A DNA stretch of 47,263 bases. Origin: DATEOR01 sp035698665. Lineage in GTDB: Bacteria; Actinomycetota; Thermoleophilia; Gaiellales; Gaiellaceae. Made by a program: the position numbers and the translations under genes. Positions 7,529 to 15,106 of this stretch are shown here, one piece after another. Position 1 is the stretch's first letter. Every line of letters begins with the position of its first letter. The stretch lies in assembly GCA_035698665.1 (NCBI GenBank), contig DASSBN010000076.1:1-47263 (forward strand). Reading direction: 5' to 3'. The notes under the pieces are model-generated. The model did no database searches and was not told the origin of the DNA. It saw only the letters and a program-made list of their open reading frames with translations.

Positions 7529-8134
7529 ATGGTGGCCGAAACGCACCCACACGACATCGAGCTCTTCGAGTACGTCGAGAACGAGCTCGCACCGGGCCGG
7601 CGCGAGGAGATCGCGGCGCACATCGCCATGTGCAGCGCCTGCGCGGAGCAGGTGGAGCTTGCGACCGCCGGTCGCGATGCGCTTCGTGGCGAAGGCCTCC
7701 TGGAGCTCCCGGAGGAGCGCCGCGAGGAGATCCTGCGGAACCTGCCCGCGCGCGAGCCCGAGCGGGCTCCGGGCGAGCGGCGTGTGTTCTCCCCCAGGCT
7801 CGCCTTTGCGGCGCTCGCGGGAGTTCTCGTGCTGGCGGCCATGATCGGGATCCTGGTCACCTCGAACGGGAGCTCCGGCGAGGAGTCGAGCGCAGGTGCG
7901 ACCGCTGCCGACGCGAGCGGTGGCGGAGTCGCGGAGGCGACGCAGAGTCCCCAGGCGAAGCTGTTCGCCACGGGGCCTGCCGCGGCGGTCGCCGAGGATC
8001 TGCGGGCGAAGGGCTTCGACGCAGCGGTACAGAAGGATCGCGTGGTCGTCCACGGCGCGACCAAGCAGAAGGTGCGCGAGGCGCTCGCCGACCGCGGGCC
8101 GGGCGACGTCGAGGTCGTGGTTAAGAACCCGTAA
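7529..8134 (+). CDS. Membrane-anchored zinc-finger anti-sigma factor
   Basis: A 201-residue single-pass membrane protein. The cytoplasmic N-terminal domain has the zinc-binding HIAMCSACAEQ motif (HxxxCxxC) typical of ZAS-type anti-sigma factors, after an acidic helix HPHDIELFEYVENEL. A transmembrane helix, AFAALAGVLVLAAMIGILV, is near residue 100. A Ser/Ala/Gly-rich linker and an extracytoplasmic domain of about 70 residues follow. It should bind and restrain the ECF sigma factor encoded 8 bases upstream. The ATG at 7529 follows GAAGG. The outer domain resembles small ferredoxin-like ligand or protease-sensing modules only in size; its signal is unknown. Confidence 0.88.
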   Translation: MVAETHPHDIELFEYVENELAPGRREEIAAHIAMCSACAEQVELATAGRDALRGEGLLELPEERREEILRNLPAREPERAPGERRVFSPRLAFAALAGVLVLAAMIGILVTSNGSSGEESSAGATAADASGGGVAEATQSPQAKLFATGPAAAVAEDLRAKGFDAAVQKDRVVVHGATKQKVREALADRGPGDVEVVVKNP

Positions 8135-8180
8135 AAGGCGCGCAGGGAACGCGGCCGGCCCGGCGAAAACCGTCGGTCCC

Positions 8181-9092
8181 ATGCGGCCAAGGCCCATAAC
8201 CGCATGCCTCATCGCGGCCACAGCGCTCATGCTGCCGGCCACCGCCCAGGCGTTCACGAACCCGCAGGTGCCGGGCCTCCAGGTCGCGCTCAAGGCACAC
8301 GGCTTCTATGCGGGCCCGATCGACGGCATCGCGGGCCCGATGACCGCGAGTGGCGTCCGGCGTTTCCAGCGCCACGCCCGCATCGCGGTGGACGGCGTCG
8401 CCGGCCCGATCACACGGGGAAAGCTCGGCCGACTCGGTAAGCCGCTCTTCGGCAAGCGGCACCTGATCGTGCGCGGGAACGTCGGCTGGGACGTGTCCGT
8501 CCTCGAGTTCTTCCTCCGGCGCCGAGGCTTCTCCCCCGGAAGCGTCGACGGGCGCTTCACCGAACGGACGAGGCGTGCGGTCATGCGCTACCAGCGCCAC
8601 AGGCACATCGGCGTGGACGGGCTCGTCGGCCCGCAGACGCTCGGCACCTTCGGCGTGCGGCGCGCGGTGCCTCAACCGTCGCACTCGACGGCTCGCCGCT
8701 CCGGAAAGGGCGTGCGGGCGCTGCTCGACTACTGGGCGCGCTACTACGGGCTCAGCCCGAGCCTCGTGAAGGCGCTCGCCTGGCAGGAGTCAGGGTTCCA
8801 GCAGGATGTCCGCTCGAGCGTCGGCGCGCGCGGGGTCATGCAGGTGACGCGCCAGACGTGGTCCTACGTCGAGATGGTCCTCCTCGGCCGAAGCGTCCGC
8901 CACGGGATCGACGGGAACATCCACGTGGGCGTCGCCTACCTCCGCCAGCTCTTGCACGAGTTCCACTTCAACGTGCGGCTGGCGGTCGGCGCCTACAACC
9001 AGGGCCCGGCCGGGGTGCGGGCCCACGGCCTCTATCCGAAGACGCGGAGGTTCGTGGCCAACGTGCTGGCTCTGCGGCGCCGCTTCTCCTAG
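8181..9092 (+). CDS. Secreted peptidoglycan-binding lytic transglycosylase
   Basis: A 303-residue exported cell-wall enzyme. A signal peptide (ITACLIAATALMLPATAQAF) is followed by two PG_binding_1 repeats, each with a GPIDGIAGP or GSVDGRFTE-type loop and VDG(V/L)(A/V)GP core (about residues 25-80 and 95-155). A lysozyme-like SLT domain follows. Its catalytic Glu is in KALAWQESGFQQD, followed by SSVGARGVMQV and AVGAYNQGP. It would cleave glycan strands of peptidoglycan. The ATG at 8181 is fixed by the signal peptide. It lies 46 bases after the anti-sigma gene, and may be under that sigma factor; this is inference. No c-di-AMP riboswitch is visible upstream. Confidence 0.92.
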   Translation: MRPRPITACLIAATALMLPATAQAFTNPQVPGLQVALKAHGFYAGPIDGIAGPMTASGVRRFQRHARIAVDGVAGPITRGKLGRLGKPLFGKRHLIVRGNVGWDVSVLEFFLRRRGFSPGSVDGRFTERTRRAVMRYQRHRHIGVDGLVGPQTLGTFGVRRAVPQPSHSTARRSGKGVRALLDYWARYYGLSPSLVKALAWQESGFQQDVRSSVGARGVMQVTRQTWSYVEMVLLGRSVRHGIDGNIHVGVAYLRQLLHEFHFNVRLAVGAYNQGPAGVRAHGLYPKTRRFVANVLALRRRFS

Positions 9093-9260
9093 GCGCGCGG
9101 ACCAAACGAAAAGAGAGGGAAACGGGATCTCTCACCTCGAAGGTTGCGGCCTCCTCCGAGGATGTCCCGTCTCCCCCTCTGTTGATCCTTTGATCGGCGG
9201 GCGTACGGAGGTCCTTTAGCTCATTCGAGGGACTTGCCTCGATTCGTTTCGCGTGGTATT
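9093..9260. other. Intergenic region with small dyads, no gene seen
   Basis: No coding signal stands out in the 168 bases here. A dyad TCGAGG - GACTTG - CCTCGA lies at 9225-9242, and the hexamer TTGATC is repeated at 9182-9187 and 9190-9195. The region probably contains the 3' end of the transglycosylase transcript and the promoter of the MarR-GNAT gene. The elements are suggestive only. Confidence 0.35.
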
Positions 9261-9276
9261 TCTGACTTTGGTCAGA
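9261..9276. promoter_or_regulatory. Candidate operator dyad before the MarR-GNAT gene
   Basis: A perfect inverted repeat TCTGAC - TTTG - GTCAGA ends three bases before the ATG of the MarR-GNAT gene. MarR-family regulators often bind 16-20-base dyads overlapping their own promoters, so this is a plausible autoregulatory site. A TATTTC sequence just upstream (9257-9262) could be part of the -10 region. Binding is not shown. Confidence 0.5.
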
Positions 9277-9278
9277 GA

Positions 9279-10160
9279 ATGGAGTCGGCGCAGATCGCCC
9301 AGGTGCGTAGGTTCAACCGCATCGCGACGGAGCGAGCGGGCGCGCTCAACGAGCGTTTCCTCGGCCGCACGCGGCCGCTCGGCCAGGCCCGGCTCCTCTG
9401 GGAGATCGGGAGGGACGGTGCGAGCATCCGCGACCTTCGTGCGCGACTGGGCCACGACTCCGGCTATCTCAGCCGGCTTCTCCGTGCCCTCGAGGCGGAC
9501 GGGCTCGTGGTCGTCCTGCCCGACACAACCGACGGACGCGTGCGCCGCGCCACGCTCACCCCTCGCGGCGAACACGAGTGGGGCGAGCTCGAGTCGCGTT
9601 CGGAAGCGCTCGCAGCATCGGTGCTCGAGCCACTCAGCGAGCGCCAGGAACGGGAGCTCGTCACCGCGATGGAGATCGTCGAGCGGCTCCTCACCGCGTC
9701 GCTCATCGGCTTGGCGGTCGAGAGCCCGCGCAGCCCAGCCGGGCGCTGGTGCCTCGAGCACTACTACGACGAGCTGGCGCGACGCTTCGACGACGGCTTC
9801 GATCCGGCCACGAGCAGCCTCCCCGACCCCGGGGAGATGGCGCGGCCCACCGGTCTATTCCTGATCGCGCGCCTACGCGGCGAGCCCGTCGGCTGCGGCG
9901 GACTGATCCTCCACGCGGCCGACCCGGCCGAGATCAAGCGCATGTGGGTCGCGCCGGCGGTGCGAGGCGTCGGGCTCGGACGGCGGATCCTCGCGGAGCT
10001 CGAACGCCTGGCGCGCGACTCGGGCGCCTCCGCCACGCGCCTCGACACGAACCGCAACCTCACCGAGGCGATCGCGATGTACCGCTCGTCAGGCTACGAG
10101 GAGATCCCCGACTTCAACAGCGAGCCGTACGCCCACCACTGGTTCGAGAAACAGCTTTAG
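9279..10160 (+). CDS. MarR-type regulator fused to a GNAT acetyltransferase
   Basis: A 293-residue two-domain protein. Residues about 1-140 form a MarR-like winged helix: QARLLWEIGRDGASIRDLRA, LGHDSGYLSRLLRALEADGL and a wing with RVRRATLTPRG. Residues about 150-293 form a GNAT N-acetyltransferase: VGCGGLILH, IKRMWVAPAVRGVGLGRRIL (the acetyl-CoA loop R-G-V-G-L-G) and IAMYRSSGYEEI. Such fusions are known in many bacteria; the acetyl acceptor and DNA targets are not predictable. I start at ATG 9279; an in-frame upstream start would place the operator-like dyad inside the coding region. It converges on rex. Confidence 0.88.
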   Translation: MESAQIAQVRRFNRIATERAGALNERFLGRTRPLGQARLLWEIGRDGASIRDLRARLGHDSGYLSRLLRALEADGLVVVLPDTTDGRVRRATLTPRGEHEWGELESRSEALAASVLEPLSERQERELVTAMEIVERLLTASLIGLAVESPRSPAGRWCLEHYYDELARRFDDGFDPATSSLPDPGEMARPTGLFLIARLRGEPVGCGGLILHAADPAEIKRMWVAPAVRGVGLGRRILAELERLARDSGASATRLDTNRNLTEAIAMYRSSGYEEIPDFNSEPYAHHWFEKQL

Positions 10161-10252
10161 TCGAACTCGCAGACCCGCAGGGACTGCTCGACCGCCGCGA
10201 CGCCCAACGCGTCCCGCTCCTTCGCGGACAGCAGCGCCACGAAGAGTCTCAT
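10157..10252 (-). CDS. Possible 31-residue small protein or gene remnant
   Basis: A short frame from ATG at 10252 to TAA at 10157, overlapping the last 4 bases of the MarR-GNAT gene. The translation starts MRLFVALLSAKERDALG and ends LRVCEFD. Nearly every codon ends in G or C, as in the real genes around it, which is unusual for intergenic DNA. It has no clear ribosome binding site, and its start falls inside a hairpin. It may be a real microprotein, the remains of a larger gene, or chance. Confidence 0.25.
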   Translation of the reverse strand: MRLFVALLSAKERDALGVAAVEQSLRVCEFD

Positions 10253-10265
10253 CTCTGCTGAGACT
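10245..10265. terminator. Candidate hairpin between convergent MarR-GNAT and rex genes
   Basis: A perfect 7-bp inverted repeat AGTCTCA - TCTCTGC - TGAGACT, about 85 bases after the MarR-GNAT stop and 28 bases beyond the rex stop. No T-run follows, so termination is uncertain. Confidence 0.3.
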
Positions 10266-10292
10266 GGCCGACCGGCCGGATAGTTCCCGCGG

Positions 10293-10937
10293 CTAGGTCA
10301 GGTGGAAGTAGAGCGCGTAGAGGAGCTCGACGGCGGGACTCGTCGTGTGGACGGTCACGTCCCCGGGCGCGTGGAGGAGCGCCTCGGTGTAGTTGAAGAT
10401 GATCTTCACGCCGGCCGCGGAGACGTCGTCGGCCACGCGCTGGGCCTCCTCCGGCGGGACCGCGAGCACGGCGACGATGATGTTCTTCTCGCGGATCGCA
10501 TCCGTGAGCTCGCCGTAGTCCCGGATGACCGAGTTCCCGCCGATCGGCTGGCCGACCTTGCTCTGATCCGTGTCGAAGGCGGCCGCGATGTTGAAGCCGT
10601 GATCCGCGAAGACCGTCGAGCTCGCGATCGCCTGGCCGAGCCGGCCCGCACCGAAGAGGGCGATGTTGTGCTGCCCCTGCGTGCGGAGGATCTTGCGGAT
10701 CTCCGAGATGAGGCCGTCGATGTTGTAGCCGACGCCGCGCTTGCCGAACTTGCCGAAGGTCGAGAGGTCGCGGCGAATCTGTGTGGCGTTGATGTTGGTG
10801 TACTCGCTCATCTCCTGCGAGGAGATGCGCTCCTGCCCCATCTTCTTCGCCTGCGTGAGAACGCGCAGATACTGGCTGAGCCGCGCGGCGACGCCAACCG
10901 TAAGCCGCTCGCCGACCCGCCCTTCGCTCTCAGTCAT
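10293..10937 (-). CDS. rex: Redox-sensing transcriptional repressor Rex
   Basis: A 214-residue Rex protein, a repressor that senses the NADH/NAD+ ratio and controls fermentation and respiration genes. The N-terminal winged helix includes VAARLSQYLRVL, ISSQEMSEYTNINATQIRRD and STFGKFGKRGVGYN. The Rossmann domain starts IALFGAGRLGQAIA, with FDTDQSKVG and IIVAVLAVPPEEA, and ends with a swapped helix LLYALYFHL. ATG 10937 has CAGGG upstream. An alternative ATG at 10952 lies 9 bases after a TATCGT hexamer and would suit a leaderless transcript. Only a TTGTGA half-site is seen upstream, not a full Rex operator. It follows the glutaredoxin-like gene on the same strand. Confidence 0.95.
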   Translation of the reverse strand: MTESEGRVGERLTVGVAARLSQYLRVLTQAKKMGQERISSQEMSEYTNINATQIRRDLSTFGKFGKRGVGYNIDGLISEIRKILRTQGQHNIALFGAGRLGQAIASSTVFADHGFNIAAAFDTDQSKVGQPIGGNSVIRDYGELTDAIREKNIIVAVLAVPPEEAQRVADDVSAAGVKIIFNYTEALLHAPGDVTVHTTSPAVELLYALYFHLT

Positions 10938-11029
10938 GAGCCCTGACGTCATGCTTGTGACACGATAGCGACACCCTCAACCCTGCCGCGGAGGGAAACA
11001 ACGCGCAGCGCGGGCGGAGTTTGTGCGCC

Positions 11030-11287
11030 CTACGATTCCACGCGCCGGCGCAGCCCGTCGGGCGTGACGAAGTACGTGAAGGCCTCCTCGCCGTCGACGA
11101 GGACGACGGGGATTCGCTCGCGATAGCGGGTCTCGAGGTCGTCGTCGCCCTCGATGTCGACCTCCTCGAGCTCGAACGGGATCTCGGCGCGAACGCCCTC
11201 GATCACACGCCGCGCGCTCTCGCAGAGATGGCACCCCTTTGCGTGGACGAGCGTGACGACGTGCTCGACGCTACGGGTAGAGGCCAC
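11030..11287 (-). CDS. Glutaredoxin-like protein (DUF836 family)
   Basis: An 85-residue thioredoxin-fold protein. VVTLVHAKGCHLCESARRVI holds a CxxC redox pair (CHLC), followed by FELEEVDIEGDDDLETRY and the cis-Pro segment RIPVVLVDGEE. This matches the small glutaredoxin-like DUF836 group that reduces disulfides or is fed by thiol systems. The start is GTG 11287, overlapping the stop of the glutamate dehydrogenase gene by 17 bases; no ATG is available. It sits between glutamate dehydrogenase and Rex, so a common redox theme is possible but inferred. Confidence 0.85.
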   Translation of the reverse strand: MASTRSVEHVVTLVHAKGCHLCESARRVIEGVRAEIPFELEEVDIEGDDDLETRYRERIPVVLVDGEEAFTYFVTPDGLRRRVES

Positions 11288-12545
11288 GAGTCATCGTCGC
11301 CTCGCAGACCCGTCCGACCGCGAGGGCATACGCCGCCTGGCGCATCGGCAGAGAGCGTTCCTCGTGGGTGCGCCACGTCTCGGCGAACGCCCGCGTGATG
11401 ATGTCGTTCAGCTTCGCGTTCACCTCGGACTCCTTCCAGAAGTACTCCTGGAGCCCCTGCACCCACTCGAAGTAGGAGACGACGACGCCGCCCGCGTTCG
11501 CGAGGACGTCGGGAAGGACGAGGATCCCACGGTCGTCGAGGATGTTGTCGGCCTCGGGCGTGACCGGGCCGTTCGCGCCTTCGCAGACGATGTTCGCCTT
11601 GATCCGATCGGCGTTCTCGCCGGTGATCACCTGCTCGAGAGCACAGGGCGCGAGGACGTCGCAGTCGACGAGCAGGAGCTCCTCGTTCGTGAGCGACTCG
11701 CTGCCGGCGAGCCCGTCGAGCGAGCCGGATTCCTGCTTGTGGGCGAGCGCCGCGCGCACGTCGATCCCATCAGGGTTGTGGACGCCTGCGGTGGAGTCCG
11801 AGAGCGCGACGATGGTCGCTCCCTGCTCGGCGAGGATGAGGGCGAGGTTGGAGCCGACGTTCCCGAAGCCCTGCACGGCGACCCTCCGGCCTTCGATCGA
11901 CACGTCTTGCTTGCGCAGCGCCTCGCGGATGCAGAACGCCGCGCCGCGAGCGGTCGCCTCGACCCGGCCGACCGAGCCGCCCACCTCGAGCGGCTTTCCG
12001 GTCACGACGCCGAGCACGGAATAGCCCTTGTTCATGGAGTACGTGTCGAAGATCCACGCCATCTCCCGCGGGCTCGTGCCGACGTCGGGAGCAGGGATGT
12101 CCGCCTCGGGGCCGATGAAGTTGATGATCTCGGTCGTATAGCGCCGGGTCATGCGCTCGAGCTCCGAGGCGGAGAGCTGCTTCGGGTTCACGACGACGCC
12201 GCCCTTCGCGCCGCCGAACGGAAGGCCCATGAGGGCGCACTTCCACGTCATCCACATGGCGAGCGCCTTCGTCTCCTCCAGCGTGACCTCGTGGTGATAG
12301 CGAATGCCGCCCTTGGAGGGGCCGCGCGCGACGTTGTGCGTGCAGCGGAAGCCTTCGAAGACGCTCACGGACCCGTCGTCCATGCGCGTCGGAATCGAGA
12401 CGGCCACGCACTTCTTGCACTCGAGGAGCACGTTCAGCATGCTGTCCTCCATCCCGAGCTGCGCAGCGGTCTGGCGCAGCTGGCTCCGCGCCATCTCCCA
12501 GGGGTTTTCCTTCAGGTGCGAGGAAGGGGCTTCGACAGTGGTCAC
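11271..12545 (-). CDS. Glu/Leu/Phe/Val dehydrogenase (glutamate dehydrogenase)
   Basis: A 424-residue hexameric-type glutamate dehydrogenase that interconverts glutamate with 2-oxoglutarate and ammonia using NAD(P). The catalytic domain shows GFRCTHNVARGPSKGGIRYH, KCALMGLPFGGAKGGVVVNP (catalytic Lys) and the Asp in IPAPDVGTSPREMAWI. The NAD domain follows with VAVQGFGNVGSNLA and the closing NAGGVVVSYFEWVQ. GTG at 12545 follows a strong AAAGGAG eight bases away, which decides the start although the frame is open far upstream. It is 11 bases after the subtilase gene. A leucine or valine dehydrogenase role is less likely at this length and motif set. Confidence 0.95.
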   Translation of the reverse strand: MTTVEAPSSHLKENPWEMARSQLRQTAAQLGMEDSMLNVLLECKKCVAVSIPTRMDDGSVSVFEGFRCTHNVARGPSKGGIRYHHEVTLEETKALAMWMTWKCALMGLPFGGAKGGVVVNPKQLSASELERMTRRYTTEIINFIGPEADIPAPDVGTSPREMAWIFDTYSMNKGYSVLGVVTGKPLEVGGSVGRVEATARGAAFCIREALRKQDVSIEGRRVAVQGFGNVGSNLALILAEQGATIVALSDSTAGVHNPDGIDVRAALAHKQESGSLDGLAGSESLTNEELLLVDCDVLAPCALEQVITGENADRIKANIVCEGANGPVTPEADNILDDRGILVLPDVLANAGGVVVSYFEWVQGLQEYFWKESEVNAKLNDIITRAFAETWRTHEERSLPMRQAAYALAVGRVCEATMTRGLYP

Positions 12546-12556
12546 CCAGGACTCCT

Positions 12557-15106
12557 TTACTGGTCGGTGATCCGGAAGACGGTGTCTGCGGTGGACGGCG
12601 ACGTTCCGTCGGCGGCGTCGACTGGCTGGGCGCGAAGGCGGAGGACATACGTGCCCGGCGCGAGCACCTTCCCGTCCGGGCCGCGGCCGGTCAGGCCGAA
12701 CGCATAGCGACCGGGCAGGAGGTCGCGCAGGCGGGCGATGACGCCGATGCGCTTGCCCTTCGGCGTCCAGAGCTCGACGTCGAGCAGCCCGACAGGCTCG
12801 ATCTCCTCGCCGGCTGGGCCGGCGACCGCGCGGCCGGCGCGGAATGCGAGTACGGCGGGAGCAGTCTTCGAAGGCGCGAACTCCCAGTTCGAGAGACTGA
12901 CGGAGTCGACGAGACCGCCCTGCGGGCGCGGGGCGATCGCCCACGGAATGCGCGCCGCGCGGGCACCTTGCGCCGAGACCACCACGACTCCGCTCGCACC
13001 TTGTCCGAGATCGGCCGTGGCTGAGACGCTCAGCTGCACGGTGGACGAGGCGCCGGGCCCGAGGCTCAGGTGGGCCGGCTGCGCCGTGAAGGCGACCTTC
13101 GAGGCTCCTGCCTGGTCCGGCACCAGGCCGAAACCGACCTCGAGCGGCCGGCTGGAGAGGTTCTTCACGGTGAGCATCTGGGAGGACGACCAGTCTGCGC
13201 GGCCGGCGCGTCCGAAGGCGACCGTGGCCGGCTCGACGGCGAGCTCGGCCGTGGATGCGGCGGCCGGATCGAAGCCGCCGGCCCCCTCGCGCGTCACGGG
13301 CTGCTGGCCGCCGAGCGCGCCGGCGCTCCCGACGATGACGCTGCGGAGCTCGGCTGCGGTGAGCCCGGAGCGCGCCTCGGCGACCAGCGCGGCGCCTCCC
13401 GCAGCGACGGCCGCCGCGGCGCTCGAGCCGCTGACCGAGGAGTCTCCGGACGGATCGATCGTCGCGAGGCCGACGCCCGGCGCGACCACGTCGGGCTTCA
13501 CGCGGCCGTCGAAGGAGAGCCCGCCCGACGAGAAGCCGGCGACCGCGTCGAGGTCCGGGTTCGCGGCCGTGCCCGCCGGAGCGAGAACGGCGCTGACGGG
13601 GCGACCCTGCCGAAGCGCGTCCATCGCCGAAGCTCCCCATTCGCCGGGAAGCGCGAGCACGGGGAGCGCCGTGGCGTCCTCGGCGTCCAGTGCGCCGGCG
13701 GGCAGGGCGGTGCCGTAGACGAGCAGCGCCGCGGCCCCGGCAGCCTTGGCATTTCGCGCCTTCGCAGCGAGCGACGTGCCATCCGCGGGGACGAGCGCCG
13801 CGCGACCGGCGACGCGGCTGACGCCGTTCGTGTCGAAAAAGTCGCCGAGCGTCGAGCCGCCGACTTCGGCCTCGGCCGGCTGGGCCGGGTTCGCGAGCGA
13901 GGGACCGAGCAGGCCGGCGACGGTCAGGGTGACTTCGCCGGGAACCTGCGTCTGCCCGAGAACGCGCACCGGCTGGGCTGCGAGAGTGTCGGTCCCGGCC
14001 CGGAGCCAGGCATTCACCCTCGGCACCCGGCTGCGCGAATCCACTGCCCCGACGGTGAGGGCGTCGGGGGCGCCGCCGGGGGCGCCGATGCTGCCGAAGC
14101 CGATGCCCGAGCCGCCGTCGTTCCCGGCAGCGGCGACCACGAGGGTCCCGAGCTTCGTCGCCCCCTCGACGGCCCGCGACTCGGGGCTGTCGGTGAAGGC
14201 TGCAAATGGCTCGACGAGGGGCGCGAGAGCGATCGTGGCCGCGTCGTCGACAGCTCCGTCTCCGTCGGGATCGACCGCCCGCTCGAGCCCGGCGACGAGC
14301 TGGTCGCCGCGGCCTGTGAGAGCTGGGGGGCCGTCCTTCTGCTGCTGCCAGCCGATGACGCGGATCGGGACGATCTTGGCTCCAGGCGCGACGGCTGCGA
14401 CGAGCGCGGCCATCCGCGTCCCGTGAGCCTCGACACGGCCCTCGCCCGCCGGGTCGGCCTCCGGCCGGGGCTTCCGGTCTGCGCCGACGACATCGAATCC
14501 TCGCCCCAGCCGACCGGCGAGCGCGGCCTGCGAGGCGTCGACGCCGGTGTCGAGGAGGGCCACCTTCGACCCGTGGCCGTCGAAACCCGGCAGGCTGACT
14601 CCCGCCTGGGCGCCGACCCCCGGCGCGCGGAGCGTCTCGGCCTCGGCCGGATACACCGCGCGAACCGGGTACACGCCGATCACCGACGGGTTGCGGTCGA
14701 GCTCCGCCACGGCGCGCGGGTCGAGCCGCGCGGAGAAGCCGTTCAGCGTGCGCGTGAACGTCTCCTCGGGCTCGATCGAGAGCCCGCGGTCGCGGAGAGA
14801 GGCGAGGAAAGCTTCCTGCTCGGCCTCGATGTCCGCTGTCCACCGGCGCTGCTTCGCCGCGCCCGGCTTACCGCTTGCGGCCTCGATCCGGTCGGCGAGC
14901 GACGAAGACGAGAGCACGACGATCATCCGCGGGCCGAGCTCCGGCTGCGAGTGGCCTCCGAAGATGGAATGCCAGGCCCGGGCGGCCGCGCCCGTCACGG
15001 TCCCGCCGGCGCCGCTGACGTTGCCGGCCAGAGCGAAGGCGGCGAGCCCCGCGACCGCTGCGAGCACCCAGGCGCGCGCGAGCTCAGGCCGCCGTCGCGT
15101 AGGCAT
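12557..15106 (-). CDS. Secreted subtilisin-like serine protease (S8 family)
   Basis: An 849-residue exported protease. After an N-terminal hydrophobic signal (WVLAAVAGLAAFALAG) there is an I9-like propeptide region with FTRTLNGFSARLD. The S8 domain follows: Asp186 in KVALLDTGVD, His228 in EAHGTRMAALVA, oxyanion Asn329 in VVAAAGNDGG, and Ser562 in SVSGSSAAAAVAAGGAAL. The Ser motif is SGSS rather than SGTS and lacks the usual Met-Ala-Ala-Pro-His stretch. A PA-like insertion (about 390-520) and two C-terminal beta-rich domains are present. The start ATG 15106 overlaps the tsaD end by 23 bases. Substrates are unknown. Confidence 0.88.
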   Translation of the reverse strand: MPTRRRPELARAWVLAAVAGLAAFALAGNVSGAGGTVTGAAARAWHSIFGGHSQPELGPRMIVVLSSSSLADRIEAASGKPGAAKQRRWTADIEAEQEAFLASLRDRGLSIEPEETFTRTLNGFSARLDPRAVAELDRNPSVIGVYPVRAVYPAEAETLRAPGVGAQAGVSLPGFDGHGSKVALLDTGVDASQAALAGRLGRGFDVVGADRKPRPEADPAGEGRVEAHGTRMAALVAAVAPGAKIVPIRVIGWQQQKDGPPALTGRGDQLVAGLERAVDPDGDGAVDDAATIALAPLVEPFAAFTDSPESRAVEGATKLGTLVVAAAGNDGGSGIGFGSIGAPGGAPDALTVGAVDSRSRVPRVNAWLRAGTDTLAAQPVRVLGQTQVPGEVTLTVAGLLGPSLANPAQPAEAEVGGSTLGDFFDTNGVSRVAGRAALVPADGTSLAAKARNAKAAGAAALLVYGTALPAGALDAEDATALPVLALPGEWGASAMDALRQGRPVSAVLAPAGTAANPDLDAVAGFSSGGLSFDGRVKPDVVAPGVGLATIDPSGDSSVSGSSAAAAVAAGGAALVAEARSGLTAAELRSVIVGSAGALGGQQPVTREGAGGFDPAAASTAELAVEPATVAFGRAGRADWSSSQMLTVKNLSSRPLEVGFGLVPDQAGASKVAFTAQPAHLSLGPGASSTVQLSVSATADLGQGASGVVVVSAQGARAARIPWAIAPRPQGGLVDSVSLSNWEFAPSKTAPAVLAFRAGRAVAGPAGEEIEPVGLLDVELWTPKGKRIGVIARLRDLLPGRYAFGLTGRGPDGKVLAPGTYVLRLRAQPVDAADGTSPSTADTVFRITDQ

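Noticed and set aside
8135..8180. A c-di-AMP riboswitch before the peptidoglycan-binding transglycosylase
   Set aside because: The gap is only 46 bases and has none of the conserved blocks of that riboswitch.
10938..10965. A Rex operator upstream of rex
   Set aside because: Only one TTGTGA half-site is present; the second half at the expected spacing does not match TCACAA.
11271..14843. A single 1190-codon frame that includes glutamate dehydrogenase
   Set aside because: The upstream two thirds are an out-of-frame shadow of the subtilase gene. The true start is the GTG at 12545 with AAAGGAG before it.
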